A stretch of DNA of 64,000 bases from Bacteroides sp. (GTDB lineage: Bacteria; Bacteroidota; Bacteroidia; Bacteroidales; Muribaculaceae): assembly GCA_014803765.1 (NCBI GenBank), contig JAAVBC010000028.1:1-64000 (forward strand), given 5' to 3'. Shown one piece after another: positions 1 through 10,787 of this stretch. Each line of letters starts with the position of its first letter. The stretch's first letter is position 1. A model generated the notes under the pieces. It ran no database searches, had not been told where the DNA came from, and saw only the letters and a list, made by a program, of their open reading frames with translations. A program made the position numbers and the translations under genes.

Positions 1-160
1 ATTATTATAATAATAAAAGGATTAAATCTCGGTTAAATGGGAAGAGTCCGGTGCAATACCGAACTCTTGTAATAACTGGTTAATGTTTAATCCGTCCAAC
101 TTTTGGGGGTCACTTCAGGACTCGTGCGTCCCTACATTTGCGGGGAAAGAACATAGTTAA

Positions 161-197
161 GGGGCTGCGCCGTAAACTTTATTTACGACACAGCCCC
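161..197 (-). terminator. Hairpin terminator downstream of GH31 gene
   Basis: ggggctgcgccgtaaa...tttacgacacagcccc. Confidence 0.6.
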
Positions 198-222
198 GGC
201 TCTTTATCGGGTGCTACCGCGA

Positions 223-3200
223 TTAGAAGATGATTTTGGCAGTGCGGGTTGCGTGGTTGTCGTGGGAGTCTTTGGCTATGAGTTTTGCGACGTAGACCCC
301 GGAGGGGAGATCAAGGGCAATCTGTGAGGCTGTGCCTGTCGCACTCAGTTGGGTGTATTCCGATATCAATGCGCCGGTAGAGGAGTAAATCTCAATTCGG
401 AGATCATCCGCTTCCTGAGGAGCGCAATAGGTAAGATAGCCGGCGCCGTAGCTGAGAGTCATCAAGCCGAAAGCAGCCGGAGCATCAATACTTGTAGGTA
501 TGCTCGGAGCACCCATAGACAGCCACATGGGTTCGGATGTCGATACATTCGGGATGCGAACGTACATTTTGCCATTCACTACATCATGATAGAATCCGGG
601 ATCGGAAGCATTTTTAAGTTCATCTATGCTCTCTTTGGAAGAGATTGCGGATGCGTTGCCTTCGTAATCATCAGCTGCCTTACCTTCGACACGTCGGCTT
701 TGCGCACGCCCCTTGTCCAGACCGAGGATTCTTATCTGACCCTCCTGCAAAGGATCGTTGAGCGCACTATTGACCTTGAAATTATGTATTCGGAAAAGGA
801 AATCCTGAGTCTCGGGCATACCCTCAAATCCATCACCTTCACGAACGACATCAATTACAAATGATGTCGGGCTATTAGTATGGCTATTGATAGCGTGAGA
901 ATAGAAATGCGTCAGAAGGTATTTGCCGGAAGAGAGGGGATCAACAGTGGTGTGATCGTCATCATAGAAATAACCAGCCACTTCCTCATCCGTGTCGGGA
1001 GCAAAGAAGTCTACAATCAGCTCATGGCGATTTATCTCAGCAGTAGAGGTGAATGTATCCTGAGCGTATCGGGTTACGAAAGACCCCTTGCGCATAAAGT
1101 GAGGGAGGATATTGGTCGGTGCATGATAAGTGATATGCTGATGGCTGCCATAGACAGTCTTCATGTCGTTCATGTCGAGCCACTCACCTTCGGGGAAAGT
1201 GATAGACTTGAATGAAGAGTCATCGAGCACAGGGGCGACAAAGATATCCGGACCCCAAAGATAAGACCCGATTTCATTAGCCAGAGTTGCTTTATTCTCA
1301 TCCGCGTAGTTGGCAGGACGAGCGATCGGAGTGCCAAAAGCAGTGTAAAGGAAAGACTGCGTATAGGTGTAGGGAAGATAAGCGTAGCGCAGATTGATAG
1401 CGTTGCGAACATCATCACGAACATTGTCGTAGCAACTTTGCCAAACTTCCGGACACTCCGAAGAGTGAGTACGCATTGAAGGATAGAAAACACCGAGCTG
1501 CACCCAGCGGCGATAGAGGTTGGCATTCGCTCCCTGACTGGTAAATCCGCCTATGTCAGAACCGAGATAGCTTACGCCTGACATAGCCGCACTGACGAGA
1601 GCGGGCACCTGCGCCATAAGACCCTCCCAAGAGCGAGCGATGTCGCCTGTCCAGGGGAAAGCATTGTAGCGCTGCATTCCGGAAGTTCCTGCACGGGGCA
1701 TTGTAATGAATCGGGTGTCGGGAGTCTGCTCTTTAACAGCATCAAATGCAAGCTGATTCCATATCAGTCCATATTCATTCTGGATCTGTTCGACAGTGCT
1801 TCCATCAGAATAGCGGGAGTCGCTGTCATGTTTTTCCGGTTCGCCGAGATCGAGCCACCAGCTTTCGATACCCTCCGCTGTGCGCTTCTTATAAAGATCC
1901 TTAAACCAATCTACCGCGCCTTGATTTGTGATATCGAGCAGTCCCACGTGTTCGCTCTGGAGCCATTCCATATAATTAACATGATCATCGGCAAGATATC
2001 CATTGTTTTTAAGGAAATCATAGTTTCCGCTTCTTGATGTAAAGTATGGTTCGGTGATGGCAATAGTGTGCACATTCTGTTTGCGGAAATTAGCCATCAT
2101 CTCCTCCGGATTAGGGTAGGCAGATCTTTCCCAATCGATTTTGCCCATTCCGCAGGTACCTTCTCCAACCTGACCGGTCTGCCAATGAATATCAAAGACA
2201 ATACCGTCGACAGGAATATTTACAGCCTTGGTCTTGGCGATTGTCTCCTCAGCTTCAGTGCGAGTTTGGAAGCTGAACTTGGATGTGATATATCCGAGTG
2301 CCCAGTAGGGGGGAAGCTCTTGTTTGCCTGTGAGTTCGGTGTAATTCTCAACAACACTTACCATATCTCCTCCGCCGACAAAGTAGTAAGCGATCGGATT
2401 GCGGCTTGAGCTGGTATAGGTAGTGCCGAGTCTGGAAGGATATATTGTCGCTCTAAGTGTATGATCATCGAAATATACGCCATATCCTTCAGTAGATACA
2501 TAGAAAGGGATGCCGATGTTGCGGCTCAGTCTGCTCCCCTGAGACCAGCCTCCATCCTGATTATTTTCCATCACCATTCCGAATCCCTCCCAGTTAGTAA
2601 GGTTGCCGTTGTAGCCTCCGCCATAGAATCCGCTATCATTCATTCCGGCGAAGCTTACGCCTACTTCGCCGTATTGGTTGGAAAGAGATGAGTTTTCTTT
2701 AAGGGCAGGGACGGAAACGCCATGATTGTAGAAGGAGAGAAGTGATGTAGCTTTCTCGACAGCTACCTTTACTCCATTCGGTATTTCGAAATAAAGATAA
2801 TCCGAATCCTCGGAAGAATTGAATGACACCGATTCTACTTGATATTTAGCTTTCAGCTCATCATCAATGACAGAGACGGAGGGACGCTCATTAGCTTCAG
2901 GATTATTTGAGGGGAGAGTAAATACCTTCACTACATTTTTGCTCCAAGGGGTAAGATATAGCTTGCCGTTTTCGGAAGTGACTACAGCCTGATTGTCAGA
3001 AATTTCCCAATCTTGAACATTCCCGAGTGGCTCGCTGACAGGAGCAGCGACGCGCAAAGGGATATAAAGGTCTTCTTCATGCTGTTTGATGTCCCCATGG
3101 TCTCTGAAAATCACAGCAAGACGATCATAAGATATTCCGCTATCGACGCCAAAACGATCCTCTATCGAGGGTGTCATCTCGAAGTAATATACTCCGTCAT

Positions 3201-4428
3201 GGCTTTCATCTTTTGTCATTTTGAAAGGATTGTCCCATGAAGGTGCTCCTACCCACTTGCTATTTTCTTCACCTACTGCAATCAGACCGGCATAAAGGTA
3301 GATATCATCCACCCCTTTGAGTTTACTGTTAGGATCATAATACTTATTGAAGTATAGCGTAGCCTTCTGATGCGCCGTCGGATATTCAGGTTCGAGCCAA
3401 TACTCCTTTTCAGGCAGTGTATCAGAGGGATCGTAGTCATCCTTCGGACCCTTATCGCCGCTAATAGTGTAGATGTGTCCGCTTATGACCGGGAAACGCG
3501 ACGTCATATTATTCTTTGAGCTGCCGTCGAGGGTATAAAAACGGCAGTAGAGCGTATAATTCTCCGGTTGCGTGAATTCCACGTCGTAAATTGAACTATT
3601 GAGGAAAGAACTCAGGGGATAATCTACCAAAAGATTATTGGAACCGCTGATCTCTACATAGACGTTATTCCAAGAATCCGTATTGTGGAAATAAAGAAGA
3701 TATTCCATATCATTTCCCGGCTCGACGGGGGGAATAACCTCCTCTTCATATTCCTCCCAGATATTTCCATTATAATGATAAATCATGGATTTGCCGTGGA
3801 CTTCAAGACTTGCAGCTCCTTCCGCAGGGTAACGATGCTGTCCATTGTCGCGGCTTGAGAAAATTACGTAGCAATTTCCGTTATATCTGTTTGAAATTTC
3901 ATATTTCCAGAGTCCGGTGGAGGCATCGACACACTCCATCGCAACTCCGGGCCAGCCGTAATTTTGATCCGAGGCACCCTCAAAATAGACATAAGCGTAC
4001 ATGTTTGTCCAATCTGCAGGCACATCGCAATAGACATAGAGCGAACCGGAAGGGTCTACAGGATCCGGATCTGTGTTGCCGCCTCCGCCAAGGTATTCAC
4101 TCGGAGTTTTGCCGGAGCAACCGGAGCGAGTATAGACTTTCCCATCCTGAATGTCAAAGCAATCCGGAGTCTTTGTGAGATTGCCGTCGCCTCCCGCATT
4201 AAAGAGTATGCCGACAGTGCCTTCGGGGACATCATATTCCCAGATATTCTGATATTGAGACATGGACATGGCTACTCCGGGCCAAGTTGATTGACTGGAA
4301 CCCCAATAATGAATATGGGGAGTCTCCCAATTCTCTTGGGAATTGTCGAAATAGATTTTTAAGGCTGAAGCCTGAACTCCGGAGCATAGAATCAGGCACA
4401 GCATAGTTAGAATTTTAGTTAAGCGCAT
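223..4428 (-). CDS. Secreted GH31-family alpha-glucosidase-like enzyme with N-terminal starch-binding (CBM26-like) modules and T9SS C-terminal sorting domain
   Basis: 1401 aa ORF; signal peptide; catalytic-type motif WWLDLGEPE; repeated YFDNS..W..IHYWG..STWPGVAM CBM-like modules; C-terminal 'LRIEIYSSTGALISEY...LPSGVYVAKLI' sorting-domain pattern. Confidence 0.9.
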   Translation of the reverse strand: MRLTKILTMLCLILCSGVQASALKIYFDNSQENWETPHIHYWGSSQSTWPGVAMSMSQYQNIWEYDVPEGTVGILFNAGGDGNLTKTPDCFDIQDGKVYTRSGCSGKTPSEYLGGGGNTDPDPVDPSGSLYVYCDVPADWTNMYAYVYFEGASDQNYGWPGVAMECVDASTGLWKYEISNRYNGNCYVIFSSRDNGQHRYPAEGAASLEVHGKSMIYHYNGNIWEEYEEEVIPPVEPGNDMEYLLYFHNTDSWNNVYVEISGSNNLLVDYPLSSFLNSSIYDVEFTQPENYTLYCRFYTLDGSSKNNMTSRFPVISGHIYTISGDKGPKDDYDPSDTLPEKEYWLEPEYPTAHQKATLYFNKYYDPNSKLKGVDDIYLYAGLIAVGEENSKWVGAPSWDNPFKMTKDESHDGVYYFEMTPSIEDRFGVDSGISYDRLAVIFRDHGDIKQHEEDLYIPLRVAAPVSEPLGNVQDWEISDNQAVVTSENGKLYLTPWSKNVVKVFTLPSNNPEANERPSVSVIDDELKAKYQVESVSFNSSEDSDYLYFEIPNGVKVAVEKATSLLSFYNHGVSVPALKENSSLSNQYGEVGVSFAGMNDSGFYGGGYNGNLTNWEGFGMVMENNQDGGWSQGSRLSRNIGIPFYVSTEGYGVYFDDHTLRATIYPSRLGTTYTSSSRNPIAYYFVGGGDMVSVVENYTELTGKQELPPYWALGYITSKFSFQTRTEAEETIAKTKAVNIPVDGIVFDIHWQTGQVGEGTCGMGKIDWERSAYPNPEEMMANFRKQNVHTIAITEPYFTSRSGNYDFLKNNGYLADDHVNYMEWLQSEHVGLLDITNQGAVDWFKDLYKKRTAEGIESWWLDLGEPEKHDSDSRYSDGSTVEQIQNEYGLIWNQLAFDAVKEQTPDTRFITMPRAGTSGMQRYNAFPWTGDIARSWEGLMAQVPALVSAAMSGVSYLGSDIGGFTSQGANANLYRRWVQLGVFYPSMRTHSSECPEVWQSCYDNVRDDVRNAINLRYAYLPYTYTQSFLYTAFGTPIARPANYADENKATLANEIGSYLWGPDIFVAPVLDDSSFKSITFPEGEWLDMNDMKTVYGSHQHITYHAPTNILPHFMRKGSFVTRYAQDTFTSTAEINRHELIVDFFAPDTDEEVAGYFYDDDHTTVDPLSSGKYLLTHFYSHAINSHTNSPTSFVIDVVREGDGFEGMPETQDFLFRIHNFKVNSALNDPLQEGQIRILGLDKGRAQSRRVEGKAADDYEGNASAISSKESIDELKNASDPGFYHDVVNGKMYVRIPNVSTSEPMWLSMGAPSIPTSIDAPAAFGLMTLSYGAGYLTYCAPQEADDLRIEIYSSTGALISEYTQLSATGTASQIALDLPSGVYVAKLIAKDSHDNHATRTAKIIF

Positions 4429-4451
4429 TGGTATAGATATCTATAAATCTG

Positions 4452-4646
4452 TTATTTATTCTGATATTTTGATTTCTTGCGAAGTGCAAAAAATAATAGG
4501 ATGCAGATCAGAAGGTCAGCGAGTACGGCAACTATAAGAGAGATAGTCCGTCCGGAATTTATGAAATCCGGACCGAAGAAAATGGCAAATGTCATTCCAT
4601 ACAGGAACAAAAGCAAAGGAAGCCAAATATAGCGATATTTTCTCAT
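4452..4646 (-). CDS. Small two-helix membrane protein (64 aa)
   Basis: MRKYRYIWLPLLLFLYGMTFAIFFG...; start overlaps the stop of the upstream exonuclease gene (TAATG). Confidence 0.65.
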   Translation of the reverse strand: MRKYRYIWLPLLLFLYGMTFAIFFGPDFINSGRTISLIVAVLADLLICILLFFALRKKSKYQNK

Positions 4647-5314
4647 TATGCCTCCTTCTCGGGGGTGGGATGCTGAGGCTCTTCCACCTCTTGATAATAT
4701 TGCGATTGTTCGGGATTGAAATTCCCCGCGACGAGATAATCGTAGATTCGTATGCAACTGAGTGCATCCAAAGCTGCATAGCTTTGCTGCGACGGGGTTA
4801 AGGATGATGCTTCCCAATTAGTCAGACGCTGACCCTTGGAAATTCTCTGTCCGAAGAGAATGGCATAGATGCGCGAGAGAGAATTGTCGGCTATCATATA
4901 GTCTTTCACAAAGGGCTGCAGATCGATGAATCCTTGAGGCTCAAATGTAAAGATACGTCGAAGATTATGGAAGTCATCATGAAGAGATACGCCTATTTTC
5001 AGCTTTGAATCATCTTCCAATATCTTCTTGATTCCTTCGGGAAGTCCGATCTTATTCAGTCGGATAAGGAAGCAATCCGTGTGGGTCGACAATTGCATAA
5101 GGGCGACTTGATAAGTCTGCCCTTTTTTGAAACTCGGGCGAGTCTCTGTATCAAATCCGATTATACTCGCTCGGCTCAGTAAATCTACGGCTTCACTAAT
5201 TTTCTCTTCGCTATCAACAAGGTGAATTTTACCCTCATATTGGGCTGCCGGCAGAGCGGCAAGATCAGCTTTTGATATTGAGACTATATGTTTCTTTTGT
5301 TTTTTAGATGACAT
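4646..5314 (-). CDS. 3'-5' exonuclease domain protein (RNase D-like)
   Basis: IIGFDTETRPSFKKG...VALMQLST, YAALDALSCIRIYDYL motifs; start chosen at MSSKKQKK inside the longer ORF 4646..5428. Confidence 0.85.
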   Translation of the reverse strand: MSSKKQKKHIVSISKADLAALPAAQYEGKIHLVDSEEKISEAVDLLSRASIIGFDTETRPSFKKGQTYQVALMQLSTHTDCFLIRLNKIGLPEGIKKILEDDSKLKIGVSLHDDFHNLRRIFTFEPQGFIDLQPFVKDYMIADNSLSRIYAILFGQRISKGQRLTNWEASSLTPSQQSYAALDALSCIRIYDYLVAGNFNPEQSQYYQEVEEPQHPTPEKEA

Positions 5315-5483
5315 TTCAGATGTAGGTTGCCTTTCCGGCAGAATTGTTGCCGGGAAAATACTCATTGCAAATTTAACAAAAAAATGTCGGAATATTGCTA
5401 AAATTTGTAATTTTTTGGCTAATAACACATTCTATCATGTGACTGATGAGTCAGAACTCCTCTTATCAGTGGAGATTTCGTGG

Positions 5484-5681
5484 TTAAGTAAGTAATGAAA
5501 ATTAATGTGTATATAAAACTTAAAGATTTTTGAGATAATTTCCATGCGGAAGAAAGGAAGATACGTTAGTATCTGACTGACTGACAATTGGAAATTAACC
5601 AAAAAGATTAAGTTTTATTACACAAGATATTTTTTTATAGATTACTTTCATAATATCGTTTAATTTTCATTACTTACTTAA
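5484..5681. repeat. Nested palindromic element with exact 22-bp inverted termini (MITE-like or other structured element)
   Basis: ttaagtaagtaatgaaaattaa (5484-5505) and its exact reverse complement (5660-5681); inner imperfect palindrome 5506-5624 centred on agatac-gtta-gtatct (5559-5574). Confidence 0.7.
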
Positions 5682-6316
5682 ATCTTTTCCGGCATCCTCA
5701 TCCATCGGGCGGAAGGATAGTTGCGGCTGACCCATTTCTCCATGAACTCAGCAGCATCTTTAGAAATAATCGGGTCTTTGTCAAAGTGCGGGTTATAGAT
5801 TACTGCATAAATCTCAATTCCTCTTCGATCAAGCGCCTCTAAAGTCAGCAGAGTGTCGGATATGGAGCCGAGTTTGCCGTTCGTGACCACTACTGCCGGG
5901 AGTCCTCTCTGTTCGATATAGTCGATTGTGAGATATGTATCTGTCAGAGGCACCATTACTCCTCCGGCTCCTTCAATCAGTACGAAGTCATAGCGGTTGG
6001 CGAGTTGAGAAGTGGCAGTGTCTATGGCATTGAAGTCTATCTCCCGGTTGTCGATTTTTGATGCGAGATGGGGAGAAGCGGGGTAAGAGAAGATGACAGG
6101 AGCAGTGATATGCAGCACATCTTCTGTCTGCATGGGAATATTCATTATTTTTCGGTGAAGCTCAATATCTTCACTTACATCCTGATTGCCTGTCTGGATA
6201 AATTTTTGAGTAATTACGGAGTTCCCTTCATGGCGGAGTGTGTTGGCAAGCCAGCCGGTAGCCCATGATTTGCCGATGTCGGTGCCTATACCTGTGATAA
6301 ATAATGCCTTTCCCAT
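5678..6316 (-). CDS. bioD: Dethiobiotin synthase
   Basis: MGKALFITGIGTDIGKSWATGWLA P-loop, VLIEGAGGVMVPL motif. Confidence 0.92.
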   Translation of the reverse strand: MGKALFITGIGTDIGKSWATGWLANTLRHEGNSVITQKFIQTGNQDVSEDIELHRKIMNIPMQTEDVLHITAPVIFSYPASPHLASKIDNREIDFNAIDTATSQLANRYDFVLIEGAGGVMVPLTDTYLTIDYIEQRGLPAVVVTNGKLGSISDTLLTLEALDRRGIEIYAVIYNPHFDKDPIISKDAAEFMEKWVSRNYPSARWMRMPEKI

Positions 6317-6336
6317 TTTTGTTTAATAATAAATAA

Positions 6337-6384
6337 AGAGGAGGGGGATGTGGCAGTTGAACCCTGCCTGTTCCCCCTCCTTTA
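6337..6384 (-). terminator. Hairpin terminator downstream of glyA
   Basis: gaggaggggga...ttccccctccttta. Confidence 0.55.
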
Positions 6385-6425
6385 TGTCTGAAATTTTTAT
6401 CTTGTATTGATTTGTGATAATGAGA

Positions 6426-7706
6426 TTACCATGCGAACATCGGATAATCATTCATCATCTCATTGACTTCCTGACGAACCTCCTTGATCACCTCTTCATT
6501 GTCAGCGTTGGAGAGAACGCGATCGATCAAATCTGCAATCTTGATCATTTCTTCTTCCTTAGCCCCTCTGGTGGTGATGGCTGCTGTTCCGAAGCGAAGA
6601 CCTGAGGTCAGGAACGGAGAGCGGCTGTCGTAGGGCACCATGTTCTTGTTGGCAGTGATATCAGCCTCAACAAGTACGCGCTCAGCCTTCTTGCCCGACA
6701 TTTCGGGGAATTTCGGACGAAGGTCGACAAGCATGCTGTGGTTGTCAGTGCCATCGGATATAATTTTATAACCTCTTTCCATCAGAGCAGTTGCAAGTGC
6801 GGAAGCATTCTTTTTGACCTGAATAGCATAATCTTTCCATTCGGGTTGGAGAGCTTCGCCGAAGGCTACGGCTTTAGCTGCAATTACATGCTCGAGCGGA
6901 CCGCCCTGAACGCCGGGGAATACGGCTGAATCGAGAAGGGCAGACATCTTTTTGATTTCACCTTTGGGTGTTTTCTTGCCCCATGGATTGTCGAAATCCT
7001 TACCCATGAGAATCAGACCGCCACGCGGACCGCGCAGAGTCTTATGAGTAGTCGTAGTGACGATGTGGGCGTGCTTCACAGGGTTTTCAAGCAGGCCCGC
7101 TGCAATCAGTCCGGCGGGATGTGCCATATCGACCATAAATATTGCCCCGATTTCGTCAGCAAGTTTGCGGATACGGGCATAATCCCATTCGCGGCTGTAG
7201 GCAGATGCACCTGCTATAATGAGTTTCGGACGCTCGGCACGTGCCTTTTCCTCCATCTCCTCATAGTTTACACGTCCTGACTCTGCCTCAACTGTATAGG
7301 AGATCGGACGGAACATCAAGCCGGAGAAGTTGACGGGACTGCCGTGGCTGAGATGACCGCCATGGCTGAGATCCATACCCATGAAAGTGTCGCCGGGTTC
7401 AAGGCAAGCCATAAATACAGCCATGTTGGCTTGAGCACCGCTGTGGGGCTGCACATTTGCCCACTCTGCATCAAATAGTTTCTTAGCGCGTTCAATAGCG
7501 AGGTTCTCTGCTTCATCAACAACCTGGCATCCGCCATAATAGCGCTTTGCAGGATAGCCTTCGGCGTATTTATTGGTCAGGCATGAACCCATCGCGCGCA
7601 TAACCTCGTCGCTTACGAAATTTTCACTGGCGATAAGCTCGATTCCGCGGCGCTGGCGGAGATGTTCGCGATCGATAATGTCGAAAATCTGATTGTCTCT
7701 TTGCAT
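6426..7706 (-). CDS. glyA: Serine hydroxymethyltransferase
   Basis: [28 protein letters not shown]-lysine motif. Confidence 0.97.
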   Translation of the reverse strand: MQRDNQIFDIIDREHLRQRRGIELIASENFVSDEVMRAMGSCLTNKYAEGYPAKRYYGGCQVVDEAENLAIERAKKLFDAEWANVQPHSGAQANMAVFMACLEPGDTFMGMDLSHGGHLSHGSPVNFSGLMFRPISYTVEAESGRVNYEEMEEKARAERPKLIIAGASAYSREWDYARIRKLADEIGAIFMVDMAHPAGLIAAGLLENPVKHAHIVTTTTHKTLRGPRGGLILMGKDFDNPWGKKTPKGEIKKMSALLDSAVFPGVQGGPLEHVIAAKAVAFGEALQPEWKDYAIQVKKNASALATALMERGYKIISDGTDNHSMLVDLRPKFPEMSGKKAERVLVEADITANKNMVPYDSRSPFLTSGLRFGTAAITTRGAKEEEMIKIADLIDRVLSNADNEEVIKEVRQEVNEMMNDYPMFAW

Positions 7707-7836
7707 GTTTTCGGATGTTAGATTTAAGTTTCTAATTATGTTGTAAAGATAATTAAAAAATTTAGTTGTAAGAACAAAACTTAAATAAAAAGTGATCCGG
7801 ATTTCTTACACCCCTTCTTGTACCTATATAAACCAA

Positions 7837-7875
7837 CTCCCGGAATTACACATTTTGATAGTGCAATTCCGGGAG
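7837..7875 (-). terminator. Hairpin downstream of TPR gene
   Basis: ctcccggaatt...aattccgggag. Confidence 0.5.
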
Positions 7876-7935
7876 CATTATAAGATTTCTTTATTATTCC
7901 GGACTCAACAAGGGTTGAGGGAGGAACGCATATTA

Positions 7936-9588
7936 TCAGAGGGAATTTACGAATTTCTGATAATCCGCATTGTTGGGATCATATTTCAGATAGCCGTTGA
8001 AGTAGCGTTTTGCAGTTGCGTTATCCTTCTTGTCAAGATAGCTGTTGCCAACGGAGTTATACATGTTCTTGGCATCGGAAGCGTAGCGGCTTGTGTCGCC
8101 GTCCATTGCTTCGAGTTTGTCGATAGCCTGAATGTAATAGTTGATGCCCTCATCGTTCTTGCCTTGCTGAAGCGCAACATCGCCTTTGATCTTCAGCGGA
8201 CGATACATTGCGGGATAAGCTTCAGCTGCCTTATCGGTGTAAACGCCTGCCTCGTCAAAGAATTTTGTTGAAGCTGCCGGATCTGATTCCTTAAGCTGCA
8301 CACCTGCATAATAAGCGAAGACGGCTGCCTGAATCATATCGTTATATCCGGGATCCTTAGTGTTTTCAAGATAACCGGCATAAGCTTTCGATGCGCCGGG
8401 CATATCATTGCGGTCGACATCAAGCATTGCGAGCTGCTTATAGAATGAGGCGTTGGTCGGCATGTTCTTGATGCCATCTTCAAGCACTGCGGCTGCCTTT
8501 GCGAGCTGCGCTTCTTTAGCAGCTTTGTCTTCTAATTTTCCTGCTTCTTTCTGGAATTCATCGGCGATAAGGATATAGTCGATGGGCGCGAAAGTGTTTT
8601 TGCTGTCTTTCAGATGAGCTGCATAAAGTGATTCAGCCATCGGAAGAAGTTTATCGGACATTGAAGGTATCTGGGCAGCGTTCATGAACTGATAACGCTG
8701 AGCAGTGAAGTTTGTCGGATCCTTCGCAAGAAGCTGAGTTGCGTAATCATATCCTTCGGGATAATTCTGACCGTAGAAGAGAAGGAATGCATAGCGATCC
8801 TCATCCTGCTTGAAGTGATTGGGATTCTTCACATACTTTCCATATTCCTGAGCCGCTTCCTTAAACATGTTCTGCTGATAGTAAGCGTTGGCGAGTGAAC
8901 GCTGACCGAGAGCGGAATTCGGATTAAGCTGAAGAAGTTTCTGGAGCATATTGATGCCATACTGCGGATTCACCTGAGAGAAGAGATTGGCATACTTGAA
9001 GTAAGCGGCAGTAGCATTCGGATCGTAGCTGAGCGCCATCTCATATTTCGCACCGGCTTCTCCATATTTCTGCTCGCGTGCAAGGCGATCGCCTTCGAAA
9101 ATATAAGTGGCAGGTTCCTTAATATCCTTCTTATGTGCTTTTTCAAGGAGTTTTTCGATATCCTTTGCATACTTCTCTGCATCTACAGAATCATAAGCAC
9201 GGGCTATAGCGATGAGAACACCGACATCTTTCTTTGCGAGAGATTCAGCCTTCTTGAAATTCTGCTCCGCAACTTTTGGGGTGCTACCCATGAGGTCAAT
9301 CTGTCCGAGACCCACATAGTTATAGGGGTATTCGGGGTTTGCCTCAGCTCCCTTATTAAAATATTCGGCAGCCTGAGTCAGATTGTTCTCCTTCAGTGCG
9401 ATCAATCCCTGATAATAATAGCTGATAGCCTTATCAGTAGCGGGAAGGTTGAGATTACGCTGAAGCAGTTCCTTGGCATTGTCAAGCTGGTCTGCTTCGT
9501 AGTATTCCACGCCTTCGGCGTGAGACTGCGCCATGGCAGAAAAAGCCATGCCTGCCAGTGTGAGCGAAAGGAATGATTTTAATTTCAT
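7936..9588 (-). CDS. Secreted tetratricopeptide repeat protein
   Basis: Signal peptide MKLKSFLSLTLAGMAFSAMAQ then multiple TPR-like helices; start moved from 9690 to 9588. Confidence 0.85.
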   Translation of the reverse strand: MKLKSFLSLTLAGMAFSAMAQSHAEGVEYYEADQLDNAKELLQRNLNLPATDKAISYYYQGLIALKENNLTQAAEYFNKGAEANPEYPYNYVGLGQIDLMGSTPKVAEQNFKKAESLAKKDVGVLIAIARAYDSVDAEKYAKDIEKLLEKAHKKDIKEPATYIFEGDRLAREQKYGEAGAKYEMALSYDPNATAAYFKYANLFSQVNPQYGINMLQKLLQLNPNSALGQRSLANAYYQQNMFKEAAQEYGKYVKNPNHFKQDEDRYAFLLFYGQNYPEGYDYATQLLAKDPTNFTAQRYQFMNAAQIPSMSDKLLPMAESLYAAHLKDSKNTFAPIDYILIADEFQKEAGKLEDKAAKEAQLAKAAAVLEDGIKNMPTNASFYKQLAMLDVDRNDMPGASKAYAGYLENTKDPGYNDMIQAAVFAYYAGVQLKESDPAASTKFFDEAGVYTDKAAEAYPAMYRPLKIKGDVALQQGKNDEGINYYIQAIDKLEAMDGDTSRYASDAKNMYNSVGNSYLDKKDNATAKRYFNGYLKYDPNNADYQKFVNSL

Positions 9589-9726
9589 ATCTATTGATTT
9601 TTTTAAATTCGGGTTATCAAAGGGCGTGATTACTATATTGCTCACAACCTTGAGGAATAATTTTTCTCCTATTTTGACAACGTCAAACATCAGAGGTTTA
9701 TTTTATACCCCACATCGTCGGGCGCA

Positions 9727-10734
9727 CTATTTCACGACCTGAACTACGCGGCTGTGGACATGATAGGGCATAATGCCGGATTTGATAATTATCTTCTGTC
9801 CGACAAATCCGGTTACAAAGGTATAAAAAGAATGTAAGATTGTCGAATTTGAAGCCGTAGAAATCATCCAAACTTTGCGATAAAGTGGATATTCTCCCGA
9901 ATTTATATATAATTGATAAGGTTTGTAGGCTACCGGACTGAAATCATTGTCTTCGGTCGGATTGCTGACTTTTATGATATTTACTTCCGAAGTGAGTTCG
10001 GTATTTATGGAGTCATTTTCATTTGCGTAATCTTCCATACGCTTATCCATCGGAACTTCCTTGGCGACGCTAAGATCATTACCGAGCCATGAAACGCTGA
10101 TGATTCCAAGTGCATCGGGATCCTTTTTCACGACATCAAACACAGCTGCATTATTCTTCTGCGCGTAGGGTTTGATATAATCAGTGATTTTCTTTCCTTC
10201 GGGGAGGAATGTGTCGCGCATGTATGATACGGTTGATGACCCCTCGGCATCAAATACGACCTTTATGGCTGTCGTGTCATTGCCTGCCAACTGATTCCAC
10301 CGGGTAATCTGCCCGGTCAGAATCTTTCTGATTTCATCCATCGACAATGCTCCGACCGGATTGTCTTTGTTGACAATCATTGCGACTGCATCGACAGCAA
10401 TACAGTTGGAACGCACGATACGCTTATTCTCACTCTTTACATATTTCTTCTCTTCGGGTGTGAAATCTCGGGTGATAATAATGCTCTGGCAATTGTCTGC
10501 CAGCAGCGAATCGATGCACGCCTGTTCGGATGTATAGAAAGACACGATAGTAGCATCTTTATATGTGAATTCAAACGCTTGAATCTCTTCATCAAGAATG
10601 TTCTTGAATCCGTCGTCGCAGAAGACGGCAGCTGTGCCGGCGGCATATTCGCCGCGCTTAACTTCAGTGCAGGAAGCAAGCGCTATGACTGCCGGTGCAA
10701 TCATGGCGCATGATAGGATTTTTGATATATTCAT
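9727..10734 (-). CDS. PstS-like phosphate-binding family lipoprotein
   Basis: Lipobox VIALASC; SMDEIRKILTGQITRWNQLAG typical of PstS-like substrate-binding proteins. Confidence 0.85.
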   Translation of the reverse strand: MNISKILSCAMIAPAVIALASCTEVKRGEYAAGTAAVFCDDGFKNILDEEIQAFEFTYKDATIVSFYTSEQACIDSLLADNCQSIIITRDFTPEEKKYVKSENKRIVRSNCIAVDAVAMIVNKDNPVGALSMDEIRKILTGQITRWNQLAGNDTTAIKVVFDAEGSSTVSYMRDTFLPEGKKITDYIKPYAQKNNAAVFDVVKKDPDALGIISVSWLGNDLSVAKEVPMDKRMEDYANENDSINTELTSEVNIIKVSNPTEDNDFSPVAYKPYQLYINSGEYPLYRKVWMISTASNSTILHSFYTFVTGFVGQKIIIKSGIMPYHVHSRVVQVVK

Positions 10735-10787
10735 AAGCTGAATGCTTTAGTCCGCAATCGTGGTGTGGAAGGGGATAGTTGAAGGAA

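Noticed and set aside
349-2691. Plus-strand ORFs (349..864, 880..1215, 2068..2409 etc.)
   Set aside because: Antisense to the well-supported GH31 gene; no recognisable domains.
5484-5681. Invertible promoter interpretation as primary call
   Set aside because: Exact inverted repeats fit, but no perfect TAnnTTTG inside and no recombinase gene in the window; kept only as an alternative.
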